From positions 372,001-436,000 of the forward strand of contig NZ_FOLN01000001.1 of assembly GCF_900112395.1 (NCBI RefSeq): a DNA stretch of 64,000 nucleotides. The letters run 5' to 3'. Positions 26,462 through 36,100 of the stretch are shown here, one piece after another. How positions within the stretch are numbered: the stretch's first letter is position 1; every line of letters begins with the position of its first letter. This stretch comes from Algibacter lectus. Lineage in GTDB: Bacteria > Bacteroidota > Bacteroidia > Flavobacteriales > Flavobacteriaceae. Below the pieces are notes generated by a model. That model was not told where the DNA came from and did no database searches. It saw nothing but the letters and a program-made list of their open reading frames with translations. A program made the translations under genes and the position numbers.

Positions 26462-27856
26462 TCACAACTTTATTTCCCAATAACCTCTAGTTCCACCGAT
26501 ACGTTCTAAAAACCCTTTTTCTTTAAGATTATTAAGGTGTTTTTGAATAGCTGATTCGTTAATATGTAGAACTTCAGCAATACCAGAACGACTTATTCTA
26601 CTATCAGATGCTATCATTTTAAGAATTTCTTTTTGTCTAAGAGTTAATTCTTCTAAAGCATCTATTTCATTATTTCTTTCTTCATCAATTACACTACCTA
26701 TTTGACCACCTATTAGACCACCTTCTTGACCACCTATTAGACCAACTTCTTCATTGTCTACTTTATCATCAACTTTAGCAGTAAGTTCTTTAATAACAAA
26801 AGTCATTCTAAGAAAGTTTTCAGAAAAATTAAAACTCTCTTTACCATAGTGATCTAAAATACGTGGAATACCAGAACCCAATTGTTCTACTAACTCCAAG
26901 TCTTTAAATATCCGCATCAGTTCTTTATTACGAGGGACTGAAAACCCTTCAAAAAATTCTTGTCGACTCAATCCTTCAGGTAAACCTCCAGCAGATGTAA
27001 TTTCAATTCTATCTGAAAAAATCTCAAACTTGGGCGGTACTTCATTGGTATAATCATTATGTACAAACGCATTAATAATAGCTTCACGCAATGCAATAGG
27101 GTTCCAAAGATAGCTTTGTTCTCGCTCCTTTGAAGTAATTTTTGTAGTCATTCTGTTTTCTACAGCAATTTTATCTATGACTTGTTTAGTTGCCTTTGCC
27201 AAACATTCATTACCATACTCATTGCTTTCTATTAAATCTGTCCTGTTCGTACCAGAATATTTAGCAACTTTAATAGAGGTACTATTCTTATCTGCCAAAA
27301 GATAAGCTGCATAATTATATGTGCCATCTTCAGTAAAAAGTTCTAAATTTTTAGCAAATGCGCTACCTAGTTTATAGCCTGATTCTTCATAATATATTTT
27401 CAGTTGGCTAAAAGATAAATCTTGTATAGCTGCTCTAATTTTACTTATGGAATTTCGAGTACGTTTAGAAAATAGCATATCAATCATTTTTTGAGGCATT
27501 GGTTCTGCAGCGGTTCCAATTCGCATAAAGCACCCCTTTTCACTCATACCATATTTTCTTAAATGATATGGTTTTTCTGGTCCACTTGCCACAATGATTT
27601 TTATGATATCCTTACCCTCATGTTCTTCACTAACAATATCAAATAAGCCTAATGCCGATGGTTTAATATTATTCTTTAACCGGTCTTTTATCTTTAATTG
27701 GTCGCTATCTGAATCTGCCAAACCATAAGTATTTCCTGTTTTATCGATACCTATATAGATAATGCCACCTTCACGATAGTTTAGAAAAGCAATGACTTCT
27801 TTTTCTAATCCTTCGGTAAGTTCTTGTTTGTATTCTATGCGATTGGTTTCGGTCAT
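26462..27856 (-). CDS. AlbA_2/Schlafen-type ATP-binding regulator with HTH
   Basis: A 464-residue protein of the COG2865 type. Residues about 1-125 are the AlbA_2 nucleic-acid-binding domain (EVIAFLNYREGGIIYIGIDK). Residues about 235-360 are a GHKL ATPase-like C-terminal domain (ALREAIINAFVHNDY as N box, LVEQLGSGIPRILDHYG as glycine box). Residues about 400-462 are a winged helix (LRQKEILKMIASDSRISRSG). Between the last two domains lies a short internal repeat, GLIGGQEGGLIGGQ. Such proteins are widespread in mobile elements and defence islands; the molecular role is uncertain. It sits between tra and mob genes on the mob strand. Confidence 0.85.
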   Translation of the reverse strand: MTETNRIEYKQELTEGLEKEVIAFLNYREGGIIYIGIDKTGNTYGLADSDSDQLKIKDRLKNNIKPSALGLFDIVSEEHEGKDIIKIIVASGPEKPYHLRKYGMSEKGCFMRIGTAAEPMPQKMIDMLFSKRTRNSISKIRAAIQDLSFSQLKIYYEESGYKLGSAFAKNLELFTEDGTYNYAAYLLADKNSTSIKVAKYSGTNRTDLIESNEYGNECLAKATKQVIDKIAVENRMTTKITSKEREQSYLWNPIALREAIINAFVHNDYTNEVPPKFEIFSDRIEITSAGGLPEGLSRQEFFEGFSVPRNKELMRIFKDLELVEQLGSGIPRILDHYGKESFNFSENFLRMTFVIKELTAKVDDKVDNEEVGLIGGQEGGLIGGQIGSVIDEERNNEIDALEELTLRQKEILKMIASDSRISRSGIAEVLHINESAIQKHLNNLKEKGFLERIGGTRGYWEIKL

Positions 27857-27897
27857 GGAAATTGAAATGATCTAATTAAGATATAAAGATACTGATA

Positions 27898-29502
27898 TTA
27901 ATTTTTGAATATAGACTTTACTTCTTCATAAACTCTATCAAAATTAGCTTGCAAGTCAGCTTCAGAATAGTCTTGTTGTTTTGTTGGTAATCGCTTTTCT
28001 ATTTTGGGAAGCTTAAATTGTACTTTTTTATCCTTACCATCGGCAAACGTAACAAATTCACCTTGTTTTAAACGAAAAAAAACATCTGCTCTAATCTTTG
28101 CAACTTCACGTTCTCCAGTAGTGACACGTGTATCAAAATTAAGGTTATACCCCCTATTAACACTTGTGGTTTCACTTTTTACTATTTCAAAGAAACGTTC
28201 ATAATATTTTGCAGTATCAGGATCGTTCACTTTTCCGAAAAATTGATAAGACAAATTACTTAAAATGGCTCGACTGGCTTTATCTCCATACATCATATCA
28301 TTCTGAATTTTATCCTGCATCACATAAATTGTGGATATATCATAACTTCTTAAAGTTGCAGGAATACGATGCATATTTAACAACCGAATAGTAGGCGCTT
28401 CTTCTATCATTAAAAATGAATGATTGGAATTTCTAACACTCATTTGTTTTGTTATGGTATGAATTATAGTAGCAATTATTGGAGAATAAGCTGTTTCATA
28501 TTTTGGATTATTTACCACCGAAATTATTAATGGTAGCTCTTGCCTATTTACATCTAACGAAACATCATCTCCAGAAAGCACCATAAAAATGCTTTGTGTA
28601 CTTATTTTTTTAAGCGCATTTGCCAATGTACTTTTTACTCCTGCTGTTTGCTTATCAGAATCTTTACCACTAATAAATGCATCTGCCATAGCTCTAGATG
28701 TCGTATTTGTACTTAAAAAAGCAATAAGACTATCTGTGTCCAAAATTTGATAAATAGCGATAAGATGTGGTAATGTGCAATATTTAGGATATGAAGTTCT
28801 TAGTTTCCAAATTAATCCCCCTATTAAACCTTCAGCTGCATCATTAAAGAATTTACCGGCACCAGAACTACCTGATTCTTTATGCTCCAGTAGGTTTTCT
28901 ATAAGCACCCTTGCTACCTCATTTACGCTTTCTTCGTTGACCATATATCTTGGAGCAATAGGATTCACGCGATCATAAATATTATCGAATGAAATCACAC
29001 GAAAATCAATTTCATTCTTTTCAAATAAAGGGAATGCTATTTCTGTAAGTTCAAAATTCTTATAGTCGTGAATTACTCCAGAAAACCTATAATTACTAAA
29101 ATGTAGGAGGAAATTATAAATAACACTTTCTGTTTTTCCACTACCAGCAGAACCAATTATTGAAACACCTCGTTTAACATTGTTTACCTTAAAAACCCCA
29201 TGCTTTATTTTGAAATGAACTTGATACTTATTTCTAGGATCTAAGCCACTATCATCTTCATGAAGAAAAACATAGAGCACTGTATTAATTAAGAATAAAG
29301 GACATGCAAAATATAAGATTATTGAAGTCCAACTGTATAAAATAAACTGCTGTTTAAAAAGAACTCCCAAACAAATACACGTCAATATTAGATTTACTAT
29401 ATAAGCATACTTAATCATTTTAAAAAACAAACTAAAGAGAAGGCTGATTCCTATCAAAACCGTTATCGTAAAAGTTAATACATTTATTTCCATATTACAC
29501 AC
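27898..29502 (-). CDS. Type IV coupling protein (VirD4/TraG-type, MobC-like)
   Basis: A 534-residue DNA-transfer ATPase that brings the relaxase-DNA complex to the channel. Two or three N-terminal membrane helices (residues about 7-80) precede the Walker A motif GSAGSGKTES (about residues 117-126). Later motifs include SFLMIEEAPTIRLL as Walker B and the VMQDKIQNDMMYGDKASRAI region. Its start overlaps the relaxase stop by 8 bases, so the two are translationally coupled. Full length and intact. Confidence 0.92.
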   Translation of the reverse strand: MCNMEINVLTFTITVLIGISLLFSLFFKMIKYAYIVNLILTCICLGVLFKQQFILYSWTSIILYFACPLFLINTVLYVFLHEDDSGLDPRNKYQVHFKIKHGVFKVNNVKRGVSIIGSAGSGKTESVIYNFLLHFSNYRFSGVIHDYKNFELTEIAFPLFEKNEIDFRVISFDNIYDRVNPIAPRYMVNEESVNEVARVLIENLLEHKESGSSGAGKFFNDAAEGLIGGLIWKLRTSYPKYCTLPHLIAIYQILDTDSLIAFLSTNTTSRAMADAFISGKDSDKQTAGVKSTLANALKKISTQSIFMVLSGDDVSLDVNRQELPLIISVVNNPKYETAYSPIIATIIHTITKQMSVRNSNHSFLMIEEAPTIRLLNMHRIPATLRSYDISTIYVMQDKIQNDMMYGDKASRAILSNLSYQFFGKVNDPDTAKYYERFFEIVKSETTSVNRGYNLNFDTRVTTGEREVAKIRADVFFRLKQGEFVTFADGKDKKVQFKLPKIEKRLPTKQQDYSEADLQANFDRVYEEVKSIFKN

Positions 29503-30523
29503 CTATTGAACCGGATTTGATTGCCACATCGACGCCTCGTTTTAATGCTCTAATTGTTTTTAACGCCATCTGAGTTTGACTCGTTGGAATACTTAATATT
29601 GGAAAGCCAGATTTGGAAAGTATATTAAAAGCAATTGCTTTTTCACTTGCAGGCAAACCTAATAATGTAATGAAATACTGTTTTGGGTTTTTAATAAAAT
29701 CTTTCTTCGATTTATAAGATTCTGCATAGTTGCGTTTGTAACCAAACGTTTTATCAAAAGTGTTTTCTGCTTTTGTAAAAAATGAATCTCTATCAAATCC
29801 TCGCTTTACCAGTTTTCCATTCATCATCACTTCTGAAGCCTTATATTTTGATCCTGGTGATAAACTCACAGTATTTGATGCATCCTTTCTGCTCACGATA
29901 ATATGAATATGACTTTGATTACCCGATTTTTTCATCCCTTGAACAATCCGTTTTCCGTTTTGTTGGTGTGGTGCTTCAGCTTCAAGTTTGATTATTTGCG
30001 ATTTCATTTTCATTATATTTCCATCCAATTGATTATTCTCTATTTTTCGAATATCACTTTTTAGCTGAAGTATTTTAGTGGCAAAAGGTTGGTTTTCTTT
30101 TACCTGTTTATCTGTGCCCTTAAATGTTCTTTGATGTTCAATTTTTGCAAAATATTTTATGTTGTCAACGGTTATCGGCTTACCATTAATCTCTCTATTA
30201 AAAGACCTGGCATAATCATGCATTATTGCTCTAGTATATTTTTTTAAATCTTCGGAATTGTTTTTCAGTTTACTTAATTCATATTTACTAGGACTAACAG
30301 TAATTGAATAAAATTTTGGTTCTTTCTTTTTGAGTTTTGCAGTATTACCATCGATTTCCTTGACCACATCTTTGGCTTCAATTTCATCTCCATATTGATT
30401 AAAAAAAAGCTCCAAGTCTTCTTGCTCTAAACCTTGATTCTCCTTCTCTAAATACTCAGCAAAATCCGCAGAACTTTGTGAATAATTCCCACCTAATTTT
30501 TGAGCCGTGATTGTGATATACAT
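29495..30523 (-). CDS. MobB-type relaxase (DUF5712)
   Basis: A 342-residue protein that nicks the element at oriT. It begins MYITITAQKLGGNYSQSSADF, with a Tyr near the N-terminus, and carries a histidine motif SHIHIIVSRKD at about residues 205-216, the HUH-type metal site. A C-terminal helical part (FGYKRNYAESYKSKKDFIKN) follows. This pattern is the Bacteroidetes MobB/DUF5712 relaxase. It lies between the BfmA-type accessory gene and the coupling protein, the usual mob order. Which Tyr attacks DNA is not settled from sequence. Confidence 0.87.
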   Translation of the reverse strand: MYITITAQKLGGNYSQSSADFAEYLEKENQGLEQEDLELFFNQYGDEIEAKDVVKEIDGNTAKLKKKEPKFYSITVSPSKYELSKLKNNSEDLKKYTRAIMHDYARSFNREINGKPITVDNIKYFAKIEHQRTFKGTDKQVKENQPFATKILQLKSDIRKIENNQLDGNIMKMKSQIIKLEAEAPHQQNGKRIVQGMKKSGNQSHIHIIVSRKDASNTVSLSPGSKYKASEVMMNGKLVKRGFDRDSFFTKAENTFDKTFGYKRNYAESYKSKKDFIKNPKQYFITLLGLPASEKAIAFNILSKSGFPILSIPTSQTQMALKTIRALKRGVDVAIKSGSIGV

Positions 30524-30533
30524 AATTCTATAA

Positions 30534-30920
30534 TTAAGTATTAGTATCTGGTTTTTCTACAAACTGTACTTTCTTTTCTTTGACTTCCTTTTCCAAAATG
30601 AGTTTCTTTTCTTTAGGTTCAAACTCCATAAACAAAGATTGCAACATGGCCGTTGTAGGCTTATCGTGATTTTTCTCAATGTCTTTTATAATAGCTATTA
30701 CTGCGTTAATTCGTTTCTTAATTTCACTCTCCAATGTTTGCATATTTGGACCTAAAGTTTCATTTGGCGAAATACCATTATCCTCAAAAAAATCAAGCAT
30801 CAAAAGCAGTGTCATAGATTGAGATTTTGATAACTTTTTACAAAACCCTCGAAAACGCTCTGCTACTGAAGCTTTAATTCCAAGCTTCTCAAATCGCTCT
30901 TTTTCAAATCCTTTATCCAT
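30534..30920 (-). CDS. BfmA/BtgA-family mobilization accessory protein
   Basis: A 128-residue basic protein with an RHH-like or helical DNA-binding N-terminal half (GIKASVAERFRGFCKKLSKS, MTLLLMLDFFEDNGISP) and a charged coiled C-terminal tail. This is the pattern of BfmA/BtgA proteins that bind oriT and assist the relaxase. It is the first gene of the mob operon, and its upstream region holds the palindromes proposed as oriT. Confidence 0.82.
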   Translation of the reverse strand: MDKGFEKERFEKLGIKASVAERFRGFCKKLSKSQSMTLLLMLDFFEDNGISPNETLGPNMQTLESEIKKRINAVIAIIKDIEKNHDKPTTAMLQSLFMEFEPKEKKLILEKEVKEKKVQFVEKPDTNT

Positions 30921-30989
30921 TTTTTCTGAAAAAATTTGTCGTTTTTATTGGGTTGCGAAGGTTTTTTCAGAAAAACTGATGCTGAAATT

Positions 30990-31130
30990 TTATTAACTAA
31001 AACCTTCAATCTCTCTAAACTACTGATTTCACTAGTGAATTATGAAAACGAAAAATTGAAACATCGCGCTAGCGTGTTACCCTCTTGCTATTCCTTTTCG
31101 TCCAGCTTCGCTGGACAAAAAAAATACCAT
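30990..31130. other. Candidate origin of transfer (oriT)
   Basis: Just upstream of the mob operon lie several palindromic features: TTTCACTAGTGAA (about 31026-31038), CGCTAGCG (31066-31073) and a perfect hairpin GTCCAGC-TTC-GCTGGAC (31100-31116) flanked by runs of T/C and A8. No gene fits here. oriT regions of mobilizable elements typically sit beside the relaxase genes and contain inverted repeats next to the nick site. Assignment rests on position and symmetry only. Confidence 0.4.
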
Positions 31131-31261
31131 TACATCCAAAAATGTAATGGCTTTTACTCGAATACGAATTGAAATTATTTTTTTTAAGAATGTTTCAACT
31201 CAAGTTTAAAAGTATCGTTAGAAATCCTCGAAATTTATTGCAGAATCTAAAATAACAGAAC

Positions 31262-31290
31262 AAAAAAAGACCTTTAAAAAATTAAAGGCC
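31262..31290 (-). terminator. Rho-independent terminator of the ssb/DUF6876 operon
   Basis: Read on the minus strand, GGCCTTTAA pairs with TTAAAGGTC around a T4 loop (31269-31290) and is followed by seven T. It lies about 95 bases after the DUF6876 stop. One mismatch in the stem; otherwise a textbook layout. Confidence 0.7.
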
Positions 31291-31384
31291 CTGATTTTAA
31301 ATTAGATTTAAAGTTTTAAACATAGTTGTAAGAATACTACCTCTTAGAGTTTCTACTTCCAAAAGATATTCCATAACCCTTTTT

Positions 31385-31765
31385 TTAATATTCACTCGGA
31401 AGCATTAGCGTATTATCTACAAAAAATAATCGCAATTCATCCAAAGGAAAATCGGTTACATTATATCTATGCGTTTCAAAAATTTTATCATTCCCATCAC
31501 TATAATTAATGATAGCTTCACATTGCTTTTCTAACCGTTCTTTTTCAGAAAGTCTTTTAAAATCAATGGTAATAAAAGAGCTTCGCTTTGATAAACTTTT
31601 TGCTATCACTGAAGCATCTGTAATCAACCAATAGCATTCTGCCTCTTTGGCTAAATATTGTAACCCATCGGTAAAACAAGTTCCAATTAATGGGATTTTA
31701 AAGAACATTTCTGTACCACAAAAATGTTGCAAATCGGCTTTTATTTTTTTAACTTTATCATTCAT
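31385..31765 (-). CDS. DUF6876-family protein
   Basis: Start set at the Met of MNDKVKKIKADLQHFCGTEM (31765); a Met 15 codons earlier adds only a hydrophobic stretch unlikely in this family. The 126-residue soluble protein has the pattern of DUF6876, short conserved proteins carried by Bacteroidetes conjugative elements (FFKIPLIGTCFTDGLQYLAK, AECYWLITDASVIA, DFPLDELRLFFVDNTLMLPS). Function is unknown. It follows ssb by about 77 bases on the same strand, so both are probably one operon with the terminator at 31269. Confidence 0.75.
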   Translation of the reverse strand: MNDKVKKIKADLQHFCGTEMFFKIPLIGTCFTDGLQYLAKEAECYWLITDASVIAKSLSKRSSFITIDFKRLSEKERLEKQCEAIINYSDGNDKIFETHRYNVTDFPLDELRLFFVDNTLMLPSEY

Positions 31766-31842
31766 TGTATTTCTATTTAATAAGATTAATAATGAAAAAG
31801 AGAGCGCCACTTTCCACAGGAACGCTCTCTTTTAATTTCTAA

Positions 31843-32196
31843 CTACTCAGTAGCGTCATCGCCTTTAATTCCCAAAAGCAAAATTTCATCTACGACCACT
31901 TCGGTAACGTATCTTTTTTCTCCGGCTGCGGTTTCATAAGCCCGGGAAGTTAATTTCCCTTCTAAGGCTACTTCTTTCCCTTTGCCAACGTATTTCCCAA
32001 CGATTTCGGCAATCTTTCCCCATGCTACAATATTGTGCCACTGGGTGTCTTGTTGCTTCTCTCCTTCTGAATCTTTATAAAATTCATTTGTAGCCATTGA
32101 AAATTTAGCAACTTTCTTTCCACTTTCAAGGTTAGTGATTTCTGGCGCGTTTCCTACGTTGCCAATTAACTGTACTTTGTTTTTTAGAGTACTCAT
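31843..32196 (-). CDS. ssb: Single-stranded DNA-binding protein
   Basis: A 117-residue OB-fold protein: STLKNKVQLIGNVGNAPEI at the start, FSMATNEFYKDSEGEKQQDT, WHNIVAWGKIAEIVGKYVGK and VALEGKLTSRAYETA are standard Ssb blocks. The flexible linker is nearly absent and the tail ends GDDATE, lacking the usual acidic tip with a final Phe. That short form is common on conjugative elements, where Ssb coats the incoming strand. A chromosomal ssb elsewhere is expected. Confidence 0.93.
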   Translation of the reverse strand: MSTLKNKVQLIGNVGNAPEITNLESGKKVAKFSMATNEFYKDSEGEKQQDTQWHNIVAWGKIAEIVGKYVGKGKEVALEGKLTSRAYETAAGEKRYVTEVVVDEILLLGIKGDDATE

Positions 32197-32238
32197 AATT
32201 AAAAAATTTAAAGATTAATATTGACCTATCTGAACCCT

Positions 32239-32373
32239 TCAGAAAGGCTTTGTTATTGATTTACTTATTATATCCAGAGCGTTTTCCTTCTTTTGTTTAT
32301 TTAACTTTTGTTTCGCTTCCTTTTTATTGATTTTGTAAAATTTCATAAGATTCATTTTAGATTTACTTCCCAT
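32239..32373 (-). CDS. Small basic ORF upstream of ssb
   Basis: ATG (32373) opens a 44-codon frame ending TGA (32241-32239): MGSKSKMNLMKFYKINKKEA, then KQKLNKQKKENALDIISKSI and TKPF. It is very basic at the centre and ends 42 bases before ssb on the same strand. The same frame is open further upstream without an ATG (reading QQKEGNSGGS just before), so it may be the 3' remnant of a longer gene. No family recognised. Confidence 0.3.
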   Translation of the reverse strand: MGSKSKMNLMKFYKINKKEAKQKLNKQKKENALDIISKSITKPF

Positions 32374-33141
32374 AGAGCCACCGCTGTTACCTTCTTTTTG
32401 TTGCTTAGTTTTTTCGATATTCAGCTTTGTGAAGACATATAAAAAGTGCGAGAGTAGCCTGCGCTGAGCGCAGTCGAAGTGAGCCTGGTTATGCTGTCGT
32501 TCAAAACTGAATGTTGTTATTTTGCTGTCAAAAAAAGGTATAGCAGTTGTGTCTCAGGATGTGAATCTAAATGCTTTGTGAAATACCAAATCATAGGAAG
32601 TGGAACAAAATGACAAATACGTCTATCCTGTTAAGCGGACTTGATTCACGCTTTTTACTTGAAAATGAAGTGTTACTTTCCAGCGGAGCGGAAAGGATAA
32701 ACGTAATGAAAAGTCAAAAGAGAGGATTATGGCCAAGACTTTTTAATGAAGGGCTTTTCTCGAAATGAAGTTTTTACGGAATGTAGGGGAATGTGCTGGA
32801 ATGGTTATTGATGAAAATTGCTGTTTTAAAGTGAATTTTGAATCAATGTTAAATTTTATCTCCAAATCCTAACTCTAAATTCTGTTACAGCCATACAAAA
32901 TCAATAAAAAAACAGACCATTAAAAAAATAAAAGATGAAACATACTCATAATAAAACATCCCTAATCTGATTAGATCAATTACAAGAGTTACTCGAAATA
33001 ATAGCAAAATTGTTAATCATACCATTAGTTTCCTTACCATAGCCTCCTTAATTCATTAATTTAAAGAACTACTTTCCAAACTATAATGATGTAAGATATA
33101 AAACAATATCCTTTCTGCTAAATTCATTCTAAAATCTATAT
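32374..33141. other. Gene-poor stretch at the edge of the conjugative element
   Basis: I find no convincing gene here. A 65-codon plus-strand frame (32571-32768) contains a hairpin-forming CTTTCC/GGAAAG pair and has no family match. The stretch holds a GC-rich palindrome (32459-32473) otherwise foreign to this AT-rich sequence. The right boundary of the element probably lies in this region, because the PUL regulator begins immediately beyond. Confidence 0.4.
32459..32473. repeat. GC-rich palindromic dispersed-repeat element
   Basis: CTGCGCTGAGCGCAG is a 7+7 bp perfect inverted repeat around one base, continuing into TCGAAGTGAGCC. This resembles the short CTGAGCGCAGTCGAAG-type sequence seen dispersed in many Bacteroidetes intergenic regions. 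Only this one copy is seen in the window. Confidence 0.45.
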
Positions 33142-36100
33142 TTAGCTTTTATCCCTGAAAAATTTAAGAAATTCACTAGGCGTTTTTTTAAATTGTTTTT
33201 TAAAACAAGTTCTAAAATATTTAGGATCTGAAAAACCAACCATAAAAACGATTTCTGTTATTGAATAGCGCCCAGACTTAATAAGGTTTGCTGCTCGCTT
33301 TATTCTAATAGTTCTAATAAACTCTGTTGTTGACACCCCAGTAATTGACTTAATTTTATTAAAAAGCGCAGAGCGACTCATACCCATATCTGACGCAAAT
33401 TTTTCTGAAGAATAACCGGAATTGTCAATATTTTTCTTAATTATTTTTAAACATTTTTTTAAAAACTCTTTATCTAATTTACTGGATAATTCTTTCCAAG
33501 AAGAGGACGTAGACTTTGTTTTAAATTTTTCTGCCCATTGTTGTTTTGTTCTTAAAATATTATTAACACGAAGTCTTAATACTTCCATATTAAATGGTTT
33601 TAAAACAAATTCATCTGCACCTGTTCCCAAGCCTTCTTTTTCGTTTTCTATACCCGCTTTAGCAGTGAGTATTATCACTGGAATATGGCTAGTTGTTAAA
33701 TTATTTTTAATTTTTTTACACATTTCTATGCCTGTCATTTTAGGCATCATTAAGTCTGAAATAATTAAATCGGGGGCCAAATCTAGAGCTATTTTTAATC
33801 CCTCTTCTCCATTTGAAGCGGTTAATACTTTATAGAAATTTTGAAAGTATTCAAATAAATATTCCCTTAGATCCTTATTGTCTTCTACTACCAAAATAGT
33901 TTGAGTTCGTTTATCGTGTTTCACCGTTTTAATCACCTTAGACGACTCTGTAAGCATGTCTTTAAAATCCTTAACTTCATTCTTTACAAAACTAAAATCA
34001 TATTGTTTTGGTTGCAATTCCAGTATAGAATCTACTTCATAATCCTCCTTAGAAATAGGAAAAGCAACAGACACTGTGGTTCCTTTTTCAATAACACTAT
34101 CGATACTAATTTTTCCTTTATGAATTTCAGTAAGTCTTCTTGTATACGCTAGCCCTAACCCAGACCCAACTTGTATAGCATTACTTTCCTTATTAACTTG
34201 ATAAAACCTTTCGAAAATACCTGATAGTTCCTCTTGAGGTATCCCTATACCCTGATCCACAACCTTAATAACAGCATCCATTCTATTATTAATAATTTCT
34301 GTTTCTAAGATTAACTCAATGCTTTTATTTGGGGCCGTAAATTTAAAGGCATTGGATAATAGGTTATATATTATCTTTTCAATTTTATCGTTATCAAACC
34401 ATGCATCAATAAAACTTTCGCTTGATTTAAAAGTAAATTTTATTTGTCTTTCTTTAGCTATTTCTTGAAAAGCACGATGTATTTCTTCCAAAAAGCTTAC
34501 CAAATCGCTCTGCTCTACTACTAAATTTATATTACTAGATTCTGCTTTCCTAAAATCAAGCAATTGATTGATTAAGCGTAACAAACGTGTTGAATTTTTA
34601 TACATTATAGCGTTTAAACGCTGCAAATATTCTACATCATTACTCCCTTTCATAATCTGCTCAAGTGGCCCAATGATTAAAGTTAATGGTGTTCTTAATT
34701 CGTGAGAAATATTGGTAAAAAAACGAAGTTTCATTTGGTTTATTTCTTCAGACTTTTCATAAAGCGCACTATCTAATTTAAGTTTATTTTTTAGTTGCAC
34801 TTGATGTAAACGCACCTTAAAAACAACATATATAATTAATATACTAACTCCTATAAAAGTGATAATAGCTAATTTTGTAAAATACCATGGAGGAGCAATT
34901 GTAATGGCAATTTCTTTAGGGGAATCACTCCAAACACCCGAGCTATTTGAACCGTAAACCTTAAAAACATAATTACCTGGAGGTATGTTTGTATAAGATG
35001 CAAATTTACGTTCCCGAATTACAGAAGCCTGTGATTTATCTTCAAACCCTTCCAAAATAAATTTATATCTATTTTTTTTGGGGCTAGAAAAATGCATACT
35101 CGAAAAAACAAATTCAAAAGAATTCAAATTATAAGGTAACGCTATTTTTTTGGTATCATTTATACCTGACGTCAATAGAATTTGTCCATCAACTTTTTGA
35201 TTAACCTGAACAGATTCATTAAAAAGTTTAAAATCGGTAATCGTTATCTGTGGCTTTTTAGTATTAACCGTTAAATTATTTGGCTGAAAAAATGTAAAAC
35301 CATTAACACCCCCGCAAAGCATTGTTCCAGAAGATGTAAACTCCATAGCATTTCCCATAAATTGGTCTACATTAAATCCATCTTTTCTTTCGAAATGTAT
35401 AAAAGCACCGGTAGTAGGATTTAATTTTGAAATTTGCCTAATATGCATTAACCATATATTTCCTTCAAAATCTTCTCTTATTTGTGATACCACATCATTT
35501 GGTAAACCATTTTCCACGTTATAACGAGTAAACTCGACCTTGCCCGTATTTGAATAACTTAAGCGATTTAAACCGCCGCCATAAGTTCCAATATAAAGAT
35601 CCCCGTTTTTAGCTTGATGAATATCGAGTATATGATCGCTACTTAAAGTATTATTATCTAAGGGATGATTAAAAAATTTCTCGAAAGTTACATTTCCCGA
35701 TTTAGAACGTTTCAATTTATTAAGGCCCTTAATGGTTCCTATCCAAAGATTTCCATGGTTATCCTCTACGATATCGGTTATATTATTATTAGATAAACTT
35801 GTAGAATCTCTACTCGACATTCTATAGTTCACGGTTTGATAGGCATTATTTGCTTTATTAAAAACTAGTTTCATCAAGCCATTTTCCCATGCCCCAAACC
35901 AAATAGCCCCGTTTCTATCTTCTTCTATTGCAAAAACACGACTATTTATTTTATTACCAAGGTTGTCTTTTATGTCCTCTATTTCTTTAATTTTATACTG
36001 TTGAGATGGCTCTTCAAATTCAATCTTAAATAAACCATTTAAGGCGCCCACCCAAATAGCCCCTTCTTTATCACTCATTAATCGCTTAACTTCTGGCAAA

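Noticed and set aside
31100-31116. Perfect GTCCAGC/GCTGGAC hairpin as a terminator
   Set aside because: The A-run follows and a T/C-run precedes it on the plus strand, so no U-tract follows the hairpin in either direction. It fits oriT-type symmetry better.
32571-32768. 65-codon plus-strand frame in the gene-poor region
   Set aside because: No family recognised, contains a hairpin-forming repeat, and no neighbour on the same strand. It could be a fragment of an element gene but there is no support.
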